A stretch of DNA of 64,000 nucleotides, taken from positions 124,001 through 188,000 of the forward strand of contig NZ_VMYE01000005.1 in the NCBI RefSeq assembly GCF_007655255.1, given 5' to 3'. Below the pieces are notes generated by a model that searched no databases, was not told where the DNA came from, and saw only the letters and a program-made list of their open reading frames with translations. The translations under genes were made by a program, and so were the position numbers. This stretch comes from Extensimonas perlucida (GTDB lineage: Bacteria > Pseudomonadota > Gammaproteobacteria > Burkholderiales > Burkholderiaceae_C). This document shows, in pieces, positions 45,932 through 56,194 of this stretch (the first letter of the stretch is position 1; each line of letters starts with the position of its first letter).

Positions 45932-47068
45932 ATGTCTGATTTAAGTCTTCGACTGCAGCAGGCCGCAAGCCAACTACCAGTTTCCAGCTATTTCGACGAG
46001 GCGCTGTTCCAGCGCGAACTGGAGCGCATCTTTCAGCCTGGGCCCCGCTATGTGGGGCACGAACTCTGCGTCCCGAACGCGGGCGACTACTACGCTTTGC
46101 CGCAGGAAAACGGCGGCCGCGCGCTGGTGCGCGATGCGCAAGGGCAGGTGCAACTGGTCTCGAACGTCTGCCGCCACCGCCAGGCGGTGATGCTGCAAGG
46201 GCGCGGATCGCTCTACACGCAGCAAAAAGGCAGCGCGGGCGGCAACATCGTGTGCCCGCTGCACCGCTGGACCTACAGCGCGCAGGGCGCACTGCTGGGC
46301 GCGCCGCACTTTGCGCAAGACCCGTGCCTGAACCTGCGCAATTACCCGCTGCGCTCCTGGAACGGCCTGCTGTTCGAAGACAACGGGCGCGACATAGCCG
46401 CCGACCTCGCGCAGCTCGGCCCGCGTGCCGAACTCGACTTCAGCGGCTATGCGCTCGACCGCGTCGAGCTGCACGAGTGCAACTACAACTGGAAGACCTT
46501 CATCGAGGTCTATCTCGAGGACTACCACGTCGGCCCGTTCCACCCGGGCCTGGGCAATTTCGTGACCTGCGACGACCTGCGCTGGGAGTTCCGCGAGAAC
46601 TTCTCGGTGCAGACCGTGGGCGTGGCCGCAACCTTCGCGCGGCCCGGCTCCGACGTTTACAAGAAGTGGCACGAGGTCTTGCTCAAATACCGCAACGGCA
46701 AGATGCCCGAGCGCGGCGCGATCTGGCTCACGTACTACCCGCACATCATGATCGAGTGGTACCCGCACGTGCTCACCGTCTCCACCGTGCACCCGGTCAG
46801 CCTCGACAAGACGCTGAACATGGTGGAGTTTTACTACCCCGAGGAAATCGTCGCCTTCGAGCGCGAATTCGTCGAGGCGCAGCAGGCGGCCTACATGGAG
46901 ACCTGCATCGAGGACGACGAAATCGCCGAGCGCATGGATGCAGGCCGCAAGGCGCTGTTTGCGCGCGGCGACAACGAAGTCGGCCCTTACCAAAGCCCCA
47001 TGGAAGACGGCATGCAGCACTTCCACGAGTGGTACCGGCGCGTGATGGGCATGCGCATCACTGCCTGA
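45932..47068 (+). CDS. Rieske-type aromatic ring-hydroxylating oxygenase alpha subunit
   Basis: A 378-residue oxygenase component. The Rieske cluster ligands are in NVCRHRQAVM (CxH) and IVCPLHRW (CxxH), about residues 85-115. The catalytic SRPBCC domain has the mononuclear iron site in YNWKTFIEVYLEDYHVGPFHPGL, with the two His ligands, and an acidic C-terminal segment. The family covers phenylpropionate, choline and other monooxygenases; no beta subunit, ferredoxin or reductase gene is adjacent, so substrate and electron donor are unknown. The gene ends at a strong terminator. Confidence 0.9.
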   Translation: MSDLSLRLQQAASQLPVSSYFDEALFQRELERIFQPGPRYVGHELCVPNAGDYYALPQENGGRALVRDAQGQVQLVSNVCRHRQAVMLQGRGSLYTQQKGSAGGNIVCPLHRWTYSAQGALLGAPHFAQDPCLNLRNYPLRSWNGLLFEDNGRDIAADLAQLGPRAELDFSGYALDRVELHECNYNWKTFIEVYLEDYHVGPFHPGLGNFVTCDDLRWEFRENFSVQTVGVAATFARPGSDVYKKWHEVLLKYRNGKMPERGAIWLTYYPHIMIEWYPHVLTVSTVHPVSLDKTLNMVEFYYPEEIVAFEREFVEAQQAAYMETCIEDDEIAERMDAGRKALFARGDNEVGPYQSPMEDGMQHFHEWYRRVMGMRITA

Positions 47069-47086
47069 AAGCTACCGCAGCGATAG

Positions 47087-47126
47087 CGGCCTGCGCGCAT
47101 CCACAAAGCGCGCAGGCCGTTTTTTA
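47087..47126 (+). terminator. Rho-independent terminator of the Rieske oxygenase gene
   Basis: A perfect 12-bp stem, CGGCCTGCGCGC at 47087-47098 and its complement at 47108-47119, with a 9-base loop, then seven T. It lies 18 bases after the stop codon. Confidence 0.93.
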
Positions 47127-47323
47127 TTCATAATTTCCAGCCATGCAAGCCGCCTGGATGTTCGCTGCCGCGCGCTCTTTGCGCTGATGGGCATGTGCAT
47201 CATGCCCCCTCTCTTTGGGCCACAAGTTTTTGGCCATGAGCAAACCATTGCAACGCTGCGAAGCCTGCGGCCCGCTACGGCGCGCCAGCGCACCATGGCA
47301 GCCATCCACACAGGAACCTTGAC

Positions 47324-48187
47324 ATGCCAGCCTACACCACCCTGATCACGGCCGCCGAGCTGCAAGCCCTGCAAGCCAGCGGCGCACCGTTGTTGCTCTT
47401 CGACTGCAGCTTCGACCTTGCGCAACCCGAGGCGGGCACGCAGCAGTACCGCACGGCGCACATCCCCGGCGCGCACTACGCGCATCTGGACCATGACCTG
47501 AGCGCTGCCGCGCAGCAGCCGCGCGCCTCGGGCGGGCGCCATCCGCTGCCGCTGCGCGAGGTCTTTGCCGACTGGCTCGCGCGCCATGGCCTGCATCCCG
47601 ACATGCAAGTCGTCGTCTATGACCGCAATGGCGCGAATTTCTGCGGGCGCCTGTGGTGGATGCTGAAGTGGCTGGGGCACGAGGCCGTGGCCGTGCTCGA
47701 CGGCGGCCTGCAAGCCTGGCAAGCCGCGGATGGCGCTGTACGCAGCGGCCCCGAGCCTGCGCCCGAGCCAACGCCGTTCGTGCCGGGCCCCGCGCTGCGC
47801 CGCCTGGTCAGCGCGGCCGAGGTGCTGGCGGCGCTGGGCCAACCCACGCAAACCCTCATCGACGCGCGCGCCACACCACGCTACCGCGGTGAAGTCGAGC
47901 CGCTGGACCCCGTCGCGGGGCACATTCCCGGCGCGCTGAACCGCCCGTTCACGCTCAATTTTCAGGACGACGGGCGCTTCAAGCCCGCGGCCCAGCTGCG
48001 CGCCGAATTCGAGGCGCTGCTGGAAAACCGCGCGCCCGCGAGCGTGGTGCACTACTGCGGCAGCGGCGTGAGCGCAATCCCGAACCTGCTCGCCATGGAA
48101 GTCGCCGGGCTCGGCCAAACGGCCCTTTTCGCGGGCAGCTGGAGCGAATGGTGCAGCGACCCCGCACGGCCCGTGGAGCGCGGGTGA
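47324..48187 (+). CDS. sseA: Two-domain rhodanese (3-mercaptopyruvate or thiosulfate sulfurtransferase)
   Basis: A 287-residue protein with tandem rhodanese domains. The N-domain has LLLFDCSFDLAQPEAG and RTAHIPGAHYAHLD; the C-domain has LIDARATPRYRGEVEPLDPVAGHIPGALNRPF and the active-site loop HYCGSGVSAIPNLLAME with the catalytic Cys. The CGSGVxA loop is of the 3-mercaptopyruvate sulfurtransferase type, but the family cannot be settled by eye. It is a separate gene from the terminated Rieske oxygenase; 197 bases upstream have no convincing gene. Confidence 0.88.
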   Translation: MPAYTTLITAAELQALQASGAPLLLFDCSFDLAQPEAGTQQYRTAHIPGAHYAHLDHDLSAAAQQPRASGGRHPLPLREVFADWLARHGLHPDMQVVVYDRNGANFCGRLWWMLKWLGHEAVAVLDGGLQAWQAADGAVRSGPEPAPEPTPFVPGPALRRLVSAAEVLAALGQPTQTLIDARATPRYRGEVEPLDPVAGHIPGALNRPFTLNFQDDGRFKPAAQLRAEFEALLENRAPASVVHYCGSGVSAIPNLLAMEVAGLGQTALFAGSWSEWCSDPARPVERG

Positions 48188-48434
48188 GGGCGCAAGCGCG
48201 AGGCCGCAACAGCCGCAGCAAGTCCTCGCGCAGCTGGCGCACCACCCGAGCTGGGCCCCCACAGCCTGCGCCATTTGTCAGGCAAATTCCTACAAAGACC
48301 GGCGCGCAGACTGACACGCGAAACCGCCAAACGCCGACTTAATTTTTGATTGGGGCGAAATCACAATCCATTTCAACGGATCGCGCAATAGCACTTCTGC
48401 CATGCACCGATCCGGCCCTGAAAGGATTGCCGCC

Positions 48435-48761
48435 ATGACCAACGACCAACTCCTCGCCGAAATCCGCGAAGCCAACCTCACCTACCTGATGCTGGCGCAG
48501 AACCTGATTCGCCAGGACAAGGCCGAAGCCGTGTTCCGCCTGGGCATCAACGAAGACGCTGCCGATATTCTGGCATCGCTGTCGGCAGCGCAAGTGCTCA
48601 AACTGGCCTCGAGAAACACCCTTCTTTGCAGCTTCCGCGTCGACGACAACCTGGTCTGGAGCCTGCTCACGAACCACACACAGAAAAAGTCGGGAAGCGA
48701 TGCCACAAACACCCTGCACGCGAACATCCTCATGGCAGGGCGCATCTCCGAGGTGCTCTGA
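48435..48761 (+). CDS. flhD: Flagellar transcriptional regulator FlhD
   Basis: A 108-residue protein: MTNDQLLAEIREANLTYLML and AQNLIRQDKAEAVFRLGI are typical of FlhD. With FlhC it forms the FlhD4C2 activator of class II flagellar genes. The start at 48435 has AAAGGA upstream; the frame extends to 48402 without a better start. About 246 bases upstream of the start, between the rhodanese and flhD, contain no gene; the regulatory region must lie here. flhC follows by 34 bases. Confidence 0.94.
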   Translation: MTNDQLLAEIREANLTYLMLAQNLIRQDKAEAVFRLGINEDAADILASLSAAQVLKLASRNTLLCSFRVDDNLVWSLLTNHTQKKSGSDATNTLHANILMAGRISEVL

Positions 48762-48795
48762 ATCTTTACAGACTTTTCGTTAAAAGGACGCCATC

Positions 48796-49374
48796 ATGAC
48801 CGCCGCCATTGCCGATACAGCGATCAAAACAAAAGCCAAAACGAGCACCAAGAGCGTGCTCGACGAATCGCGCCAGATCGAGCGCGCGGCCATGCTGATC
48901 CAGATGGGCGCACGCATGCAGGTGCTGGAGTCGGAAACCACGCTGTCCTACGAGCGCCTGATCCGCCTCTACAAAGAAATCGCAGGCAAGTCCCCGTCCA
49001 AGGGCCAGTTGCCGTTTTCGACCGACTGGTTCCTGACCTGGCAGGAAAACATCCACAGCTCGCTGTTCCTCAACATCTACGAGTACCTGTCCAAGGGCGT
49101 GAGCCTGGATGCGGTGGAGCTGCTGACCAAGGCTTACCGCCTTTACGACGAGCAGATGCGCATGGCACAAATCGAGCCGCTGCTGTCGTTCACGCGCGCC
49201 TGGCGCCTCGTGAAATTCGTCGATGCCGGCATGCTCACGCGCACGGCGTGCAGACAATGCGGCGGGCAGTTCGTCACCGAACCCTACGAGAATGCGCGCT
49301 ACTACACCTGCGGCCTGTGCAATCCGCCCGCGCGCGCGGGCAAGAGCAAGAGTGCCGGCGCGCTGACCTTGTAG
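48796..49374 (+). CDS. flhC: Flagellar transcriptional regulator FlhC
   Basis: A 192-residue protein with the FlhC body (RAAMLIQMGARMQVLESETT, LPFSTDWFLTWQENIHSSLF) and the zinc site CRQCGGQFV with CGLC towards the C-terminus. G+C here is visibly lower than in neighbouring genes (about 53% in the 60 bases from 48961). motA/motB, which usually follow flhDC in Burkholderiales, are not here; two SYLF lipoprotein genes face it. Confidence 0.95.
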   Translation: MTAAIADTAIKTKAKTSTKSVLDESRQIERAAMLIQMGARMQVLESETTLSYERLIRLYKEIAGKSPSKGQLPFSTDWFLTWQENIHSSLFLNIYEYLSKGVSLDAVELLTKAYRLYDEQMRMAQIEPLLSFTRAWRLVKFVDAGMLTRTACRQCGGQFVTEPYENARYYTCGLCNPPARAGKSKSAGALTL

Positions 49375-49407
49375 CCAAGATCAGCGCGGCGCAAACACCA
49401 AACAAAC

Positions 49408-49986
49408 TCAGAGCTTGATCTTGGTGATCTTCGCGCCCTGCAGCGACACGCCGGCTTCGAGGCCGGCGTTGCTCATCACGAAGCCGACCACGGGCTGCTT
49501 GGCGGTTTCGCTGTCTATGCTGCCATTCGCACCGAGGTGCGCCACGGCCACGGTGGCATCTACGCCGGCCACCCAGCCATCGCTGCTGAGGAACTTCTGC
49601 AGCGCGTCGCTGGTGTTGAAGACGTAGATGATGGCCTTGGACTGCGCGCCGATCTGCCAGCCGAGCGAGCCCGCGCCCAGGCTGTAGTAGCCCTGAATGC
49701 GGCCGTGCTGCAGCAGCGCGCCGCGGCCATACTCGCCGCCGACCACGAAGCTGCCGCCCACCACTGAGGGAAACACCAGCACGCCGGCGGATTTGGCCAC
49801 CATCTCGCGTGCATCGGGCGACACCTTGTAGAGCCGGTTCAGCGCGGCATTGACGTCGGCATCGAGCGCGGCGCGCGCCGAAGGTTTGGGCGCCGTGTCT
49901 TTTTCGCCGGTGGTGGTGCATGCCGTCAAAAGCACACTGCCAGCCACTGCGGCGAGCGCCAAAGTACGCAAAATGGGAGAACGCAT
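49408..49986 (-). CDS. SYLF-domain (lipid-binding, YSC84-type) lipoprotein, copy 1
   Basis: A 192-residue lipoprotein (VLLTACTTTG lipobox) with the SYLF/Ysc84 domain: PDAREMVAKSAGVLVFPSVV, GGSFVVGGEYGRGALL, YYSLGAGSLGWQIGAQSKAI, then the C-terminal IDSETAKQPVVGFVMSNAGL. Start at the ATG at 49986, with AAAGGAG upstream. Family members bind phosphoinositides in eukaryotes; the bacterial role is unclear. It is a tandem paralog of the next gene and sits downstream of it on the same strand. Confidence 0.9.
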   Translation of the reverse strand: MRSPILRTLALAAVAGSVLLTACTTTGEKDTAPKPSARAALDADVNAALNRLYKVSPDAREMVAKSAGVLVFPSVVGGSFVVGGEYGRGALLQHGRIQGYYSLGAGSLGWQIGAQSKAIIYVFNTSDALQKFLSSDGWVAGVDATVAVAHLGANGSIDSETAKQPVVGFVMSNAGLEAGVSLQGAKITKIKL

Positions 49987-50026
49987 GGTCAAACTCCTTT
50001 GCTCAGTGGAAAAACAAACAACACGC

Positions 50027-50605
50027 TCAAAGGCTGATACGCGAAATCTTCGTGCCCTGCAGCGACACGCCGGCCTCGAGCCCGGCATTGTTCATGACGA
50101 AACCGACCACAGGCTGCCGGATGGTTTCGCTGTCTATGCGGCCGTTGGCACCGATGTGCGCCACCGCCACGCTGGCATCGACGCCGGCCACCCAGCCCGT
50201 GCTGTCGAGAAACTTTGCCAGGGCTTCGCGGGTGTTGAAGACATAAATGACCGACTTGGACTGCGCACCGATCTGCCAGCCTATGGAGCCCGTACCCAGG
50301 CTGTAATAACCCTGCGTGCGCCCATCCACGAGCATGGCGCCGCGCCCGTAGCCGCCGCCGACCACAAAGCTGCCGCCGACGACCGACGGGAACACCAGCA
50401 CCCCGGCGGCCTTGGCCACCATCTCGCGCGCGTCGGGCGCGACTTTGTAGAGGCGATTCAGCGTGTCGTTCACTTCTGCGTCGAGCGCCACGCGCGCCGA
50501 GGTGTTGGGCGCCGTGTCGGTTTCGCCTGTGGTCGTGCAGCCCGTCAAAAGCATGCTTCCGGCAAGCACGGCCAAGGTCAGCGTACGCAAGGTGGGGAAA
50601 TGCAT
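50027..50605 (-). CDS. SYLF-domain (lipid-binding, YSC84-type) lipoprotein, copy 2
   Basis: A 192-residue lipoprotein, the same length as the downstream copy and similar over its whole length, including LLTGCTTTGETDTAP, GGSFVVGGGYGRGAML, LGTGSIGWQIGAQSKSV. Start at the ATG at 50605; a TTG two codons upstream is unlikely. The intergenic distance between the two paralogs is 40 bases, so they form a two-gene operon from a tandem duplication. Confidence 0.9.
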   Translation of the reverse strand: MHFPTLRTLTLAVLAGSMLLTGCTTTGETDTAPNTSARVALDAEVNDTLNRLYKVAPDAREMVAKAAGVLVFPSVVGGSFVVGGGYGRGAMLVDGRTQGYYSLGTGSIGWQIGAQSKSVIYVFNTREALAKFLDSTGWVAGVDASVAVAHIGANGRIDSETIRQPVVGFVMNNAGLEAGVSLQGTKISRISL

Positions 50606-50714
50606 GGACAAAATCCTTCAAAAATCGCCGGTTGGACGCAGTGTAAGCGCTGGGCGTTACACAAATCTGTAGCAATGCTGCAGCCTTGTTTGCGCTTGTT
50701 TCGGCGCGCTTTGG

Positions 50715-52025
50715 CTATTCACCCTCTGCATGGTCGGCCGCGGGCGGCTGCAGCTGGGCCAGCACCTTGTCGATGCGCTTGCCATCGAGGTCCACCACCT
50801 CGAACACCCAGCCCGCGCAGCCGATGCGCTCGCCCACGACCGGCAAGTGGCCCGACTCGGCCATCAGCAGCCCTGCCAGGGTGTTGTAGCGCGCGCGCTC
50901 TTCGCCGGGCAGCTCGCGGATGCCCAGCCGCGCCTTGAGCTCGTTCACGGGCATGAGGCCGTCGAGCAGCCAGCTGCCGTCTTCGCGCTGCGTGGCCCAG
51001 GCCTCGCTCGCAGCGCCGGGCTGCAGTTCGCCGGTGATGGCTTCGAGCAAATCGTGCGGCGTCATGATGCCTTGCACCACGCCGTATTCATCGACCACGA
51101 ACACCATGCGCCCAGCGCGCTTGCGGAATTGCTCGAGCAGCTCCAGGCCCGTGAGCGTTTCGGGCACGAAGACGGCGGGCTGCACATGCGCCTCCAAGCT
51201 GCCGCTCGCTTCAGGCCCGAGCGCCAGCAGGCGCGCCACGCTGATGATGCCGACCACCTCGTCGAGCGAGCCGCGGCACACCGGGTACCACGAATGCGCG
51301 CGCTCACCCTGCGCCACCAGGCGCAGGCAATCGGCCACGGACGCGCGCGCATCCAGCCACTGCACGTCGGTGCGCGGCACCATGAGCGAGGTCAACGGGC
51401 GGTCGTCGAGGTGAAAGACGTTGCGCACCATCTGGTGCTCGTGGTGCTCGATCACGCCCGCGGCACGGCCCTCTTCGAGGCTCGCGATGATCTCCTCCTC
51501 GGTCATGGAGCGCACAGCCGAATCATCGACGCGCAGCAGGCGCAACACGGCCTGCGTGGAAAGCGCGAGCAGGCGCACGAAAGGCTTGGCCACGCGCGCC
51601 ACCCAGGTCATGGGCAGCGCGATCAGTCGCGCCACGGGCTCGGGGTAGAGCTGCCCGATGCGCTTGGGCACCAGCTCGCCGAACACGATGGTGATGAAAG
51701 TGATCACCGTGACCACCAGCGCCGTGGCCGCGACGCCCGCCGCGCCCGGGGCCATGCCCAAGCCTTGCAGCCAGTGCGCGAGTTGCTCACTGAACGCGGC
51801 CTCGCCGATGATGCCGTTGAGCATGCCTATCGAGGTGATGCCCACCTGCACCGAGGAGAGGAACTGCGTCGGATCGTCGAGCAGCGCGAGCGCCGCCTGC
51901 GCACCCTTGTCGCCCTCTTCGGCCAGCGCCACGAGGCGCAGCTTGCGACTCGACGCGAGCGCGAGCTCGGACATCGCGAACACGCCATTGAGCAGCGTCA
52001 GCAGCGCGATCAGCAGAAAATCCAT
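50715..52025 (-). CDS. HlyC/CorC-family membrane protein (DUF21, CBS pair, CorC_HlyC)
   Basis: A 436-residue protein: an N-terminal DUF21 domain with four hydrophobic segments (LLIALLTLLNGVFAMSELAL, ALVVTVITFITIVFGELVPK), a CBS pair in the middle (MVPRTDVQWLDARASV, VFVVDEYGVVQGIMTPHDLLEA), and a C-terminal CorC_HlyC domain. Related proteins export Mg2+ or Co2+ or handle ions. The ATG at 52025 is only 25 bases from the divergent apaH ATG, so the promoters must lie inside each other's coding regions or be shared. Confidence 0.9.
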   Translation of the reverse strand: MDFLLIALLTLLNGVFAMSELALASSRKLRLVALAEEGDKGAQAALALLDDPTQFLSSVQVGITSIGMLNGIIGEAAFSEQLAHWLQGLGMAPGAAGVAATALVVTVITFITIVFGELVPKRIGQLYPEPVARLIALPMTWVARVAKPFVRLLALSTQAVLRLLRVDDSAVRSMTEEEIIASLEEGRAAGVIEHHEHQMVRNVFHLDDRPLTSLMVPRTDVQWLDARASVADCLRLVAQGERAHSWYPVCRGSLDEVVGIISVARLLALGPEASGSLEAHVQPAVFVPETLTGLELLEQFRKRAGRMVFVVDEYGVVQGIMTPHDLLEAITGELQPGAASEAWATQREDGSWLLDGLMPVNELKARLGIRELPGEERARYNTLAGLLMAESGHLPVVGERIGCAGWVFEVVDLDGKRIDKVLAQLQPPAADHAEGE

Positions 52026-52050
52026 GGGTCTTGACTAAACATTGAACACC

Positions 52051-52902
52051 ATGGCACTTTACTGTATCGGCGACGTGCAAGGCTGCGACCGCGCCCTGGG
52101 GCAATTGCTCGAGCGCATCGGCTTTTCGCCGAGCCGCGACACCGTCTATCTACTCGGCGACCTGGTCAACCGCGGGCCCGACTCCGCCGCGGTGCTGCGC
52201 CGCTGCATGGCGCACGGCGACGCACTGCGCCCACTGCTGGGCAACCACGACCTGCACCTGCTCGCGGTAGCGCACGGCGCGCGCAAACCGGGGCGCAATG
52301 ACACCTTGCAAGCCATGCTCGACGCCCCCGACCGCCCGGCCCTGCTCGAGTGGCTGCGCCAGCAGCCGCTCGCGCGCCAGCATCTGCATGGGCAGGACGA
52401 AGAAGCGCTCCTGCTCGTGCACGCAGGCGTGCTGCCGCAGTGGAGCGCGCAGGACACGCTGGCGCTGGCCGACGAGGTGCACGCCGTGCTGCGCAGCGCC
52501 GACCTTGGCGACTTCCTGCACCAAATGTACGGCAATGCGCCCGCGCAATGGCACGACGGCCTGCGCGGCGTGGAGCGCCTGCGCGTGATCGTCAATGCGC
52601 TCACCCGCCTGCGCTTTTGTACGCCACAAGGCACCATGGATTTTTCGAGCACCGAAAGCGCCAGCGCCGCCCCGCCGGGCCTGCTGCCCTGGTTCGACGT
52701 GCCCGGGCGGCGCACGGCGGGCCAGCCGATCGCGTTCGGCCATTGGTCCACGCTGGGCTGGCTCAACCGCCCCGACCTGCTCGCACTCGACACCGGCTGC
52801 GTCTGGGGCGGCGCCCTGAGCGCGGTGCGCTTCGGCCACACCCTGGCCGAGCGTGAACTACTGCAGGTGCGGTGTGCGCAGGCGCAAAAGCCGGGGGCGT
52901 GA
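52051..52902 (+). CDS. apaH: Symmetrical bis(5'-nucleosyl)-tetraphosphatase ApaH
   Basis: A 283-residue enzyme that splits Ap4A to two ADP. It has GDVQGCDRAL, GDLVNRGPDSA, GNHDLHLLA metal-binding blocks and the family segment GQPIAFGHWSTLGWLNRPDLLALDTGCVWGG. Start at ATG 52051; a TTG nine bases upstream is not needed. Usual length. The gene is divergent from the CorC-like gene. Confidence 0.95.
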   Translation: MALYCIGDVQGCDRALGQLLERIGFSPSRDTVYLLGDLVNRGPDSAAVLRRCMAHGDALRPLLGNHDLHLLAVAHGARKPGRNDTLQAMLDAPDRPALLEWLRQQPLARQHLHGQDEEALLLVHAGVLPQWSAQDTLALADEVHAVLRSADLGDFLHQMYGNAPAQWHDGLRGVERLRVIVNALTRLRFCTPQGTMDFSSTESASAAPPGLLPWFDVPGRRTAGQPIAFGHWSTLGWLNRPDLLALDTGCVWGGALSAVRFGHTLAERELLQVRCAQAQKPGA

Positions 52903-53018
52903 GTGATGCTTATGAACAATCCGCGTTAATGATAGAGTCATGCTGGTCTGTTCAGAACCAAAATAACAGAAGAATGGAAGAACGCCCATGAACATCAATC
53001 TCCTCAAGGGTTCGAACG

Positions 53019-53831
53019 ATGACAAACCGCGCCATCCAAACAGGTCTTCGCAACACAGCACTTCTCCGCACCATCGCACTGACCGTACTAATTTGTTCAG
53101 CCACTACGCTGCAGGCAGCACCGAACTGGGATGTCGTCGGTCTGAAACTCGGCATGAGCGAACAGCAGGCAGTCGCAGCTGTCAAGGCACATGCACCGAC
53201 GGCCAAAATCACCATGAACTCGCTTAAGTTCAGCTACAACGATGGCGCGAAACGGCAAGACACTGCAGGGTTCACCTCGGGCCTGGTCGCACGTATACCC
53301 CTTTCCGATCAGGATCAGGAAACGCTCCAACTGGAGTTCTCAGCCCCGCCCCTAGAGCAGCGACTGATCAGCCTGCGCCGCACGCTGACAAGTTATGCGA
53401 ACCCGCCGGCGCTGGAGCGCATGATGGATACGCTCACGCAGAAATACGGCAAGCCGGCCACCGTGCAGACATACGGCATCGGGATGATCAGCACGGATCT
53501 GGCGTGGGCACAGGCGGATCGCAAGCCCTGCGGCAGAGTGGACAAGGGACTGCTGCTGCCACCCGTGTCGCAGACACCCGATGCGCTGCGGTGGTATGCC
53601 GACCAACAGAAGAAACGGTTGGCTCCAACCGATCCGTCGCAATGCAGTGCCGTGCTGCAGGCCAAGCTGAAGACCAAGAGCGGAGGCTCCTCGGTAGTAA
53701 GCATGGAATTCCTGATGGCTGATCCAGGATATGGAGTGCCCGCCATGCAGGCTACCTCAAAGTGGCTGGCGGACCAAGAAGCCAACGCCCGCAAGGCACG
53801 CCTCAACTCCGGAGACACTCCCAAGCTGTGA
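53019..53831 (+). CDS. Exported protein of unknown function, lower G+C
   Basis: A 270-residue protein with a Sec signal (ALLRTIALTVLICSATTLQA, cleavage probably after AQAA). The mature part starts NWDVVGLKLGMSEQQAVAAVK, a pattern like short repeated lipoprotein domains that bind or fold on a small scaffold, followed by no recognised motif; one Cys is at KPCGRVDKG and another in SQCSAVLQ, which could form a disulfide. G+C is about 52-55% in the two 60-base stretches counted, well below the neighbours, which suggests transfer. The start has an AAGGG at a fair distance. No function is assigned. Confidence 0.8.
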   Translation: MTNRAIQTGLRNTALLRTIALTVLICSATTLQAAPNWDVVGLKLGMSEQQAVAAVKAHAPTAKITMNSLKFSYNDGAKRQDTAGFTSGLVARIPLSDQDQETLQLEFSAPPLEQRLISLRRTLTSYANPPALERMMDTLTQKYGKPATVQTYGIGMISTDLAWAQADRKPCGRVDKGLLLPPVSQTPDALRWYADQQKKRLAPTDPSQCSAVLQAKLKTKSGGSSVVSMEFLMADPGYGVPAMQATSKWLADQEANARKARLNSGDTPKL

Positions 53832-53880
53832 TCGGCGCATACCCCCCTGAAATGCAGATGCCGCGAGAGTGCTTCAGCAA

Positions 53881-53903
53881 AAATTGGGGTCAGATTCCAA
53901 TTT
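53881..53903. terminator. Palindrome between convergent genes, possible terminator
   Basis: AAATTGG and CCAATTT flank a 9-base loop; A and T runs on both sides would give short U-tails in each direction. It separates the unknown exported protein (plus) from the rhlE-like gene (minus). The stem is short and A+T-rich. Confidence 0.4.
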
Positions 53904-53909
53904 CTTGGC

Positions 53910-55391
<1,482 letters not shown>

Positions 55392-55487
55392 GAACCTCCT
55401 ATTGTCGCACCGCAGCACGCGCGGCATCGTGCCGCGCTCGGCATGACACGGTGATGGCGCGGCGCGGTGCCGAGGGTGATGCGCGCC

Positions 55488-56054
55488 TCACGCCCTGGGC
55501 AGCGTCACGCCCACCTGTCCCTGGTACTTGCCGCCGCGGTCTTTGTAGCTGGTTTCGCAGACCTCGTCGCTCTCGAAAAACAGCACCTGCGCGCAGCCTT
55601 CGCCGGCATAAATCTTGGCGGGCAGCGGCGTGGTGTTGGAAAATTCGAGCGTCACATAGCCCTCCCACTCGGGCTCGAAGGGGGTGACGTTGACGATGAT
55701 GCCGCAGCGCGCGTAGGTGCTTTTGCCCAGGCAGATCGTGAGCACGTTGCGCGGGATGCGGAAGTATTCGACGGTGCGCGCGAGCGCAAAGCTGTTGGGC
55801 GGGATGATGCACACGTCGCCATGAAAATCGACGAAGCTCTTTTCGTCGAAGTTCTTGGGATCGACCACGGTGCTGTGGATGTTCGTGAAAATCTTGAATT
55901 CGGGCGCGCAGCGGATGTCGTAGCCATAGCTGCTGGTGCCGTAGCTCACGATCTTGCGCCCATCGACCTCGCGCACCTGGCCGGGCTCGTAGGGTTCGAT
56001 CATGCCGTGCTGCTCGGCCATGCGGCGTATCCATTTGTCGCTTTTGATGCTCAT
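55488..56054 (-). CDS. dcd: dCTP deaminase
   Basis: A 188-residue enzyme that deaminates dCTP to dUTP for thymidylate synthesis. It begins [19 protein letters not shown] and has [38 protein letters not shown], and [23 protein letters not shown], where the catalytic Glu lies. Start at 56054; length is exactly typical. The gene runs with rhlE on the minus strand and is divergent from the two-component system. Confidence 0.96.
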   Translation of the reverse strand: MSIKSDKWIRRMAEQHGMIEPYEPGQVREVDGRKIVSYGTSSYGYDIRCAPEFKIFTNIHSTVVDPKNFDEKSFVDFHGDVCIIPPNSFALARTVEYFRIPRNVLTICLGKSTYARCGIIVNVTPFEPEWEGYVTLEFSNTTPLPAKIYAGEGCAQVLFFESDEVCETSYKDRGGKYQGQVGVTLPRA

Positions 56055-56194
56055 GCTGGGGGCCCTGGTTGTGCCGCGGCATTGTAAGCAGGGGGCCCGT
56101 CGCACAGGGTCGAGCAGTGCCAGGTGCGCGGCCCGCACGGCCATCGCTGCATGCCACAATCGCGCAAGAAACCAAAGCCCCGGAGACGAGCCCC

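Noticed and set aside
47236-47322. A 28-codon frame with a CxxC just before the rhodanese start
   Set aside because: No ribosome site or conservation evidence can be seen; it is too short to support by sequence alone.
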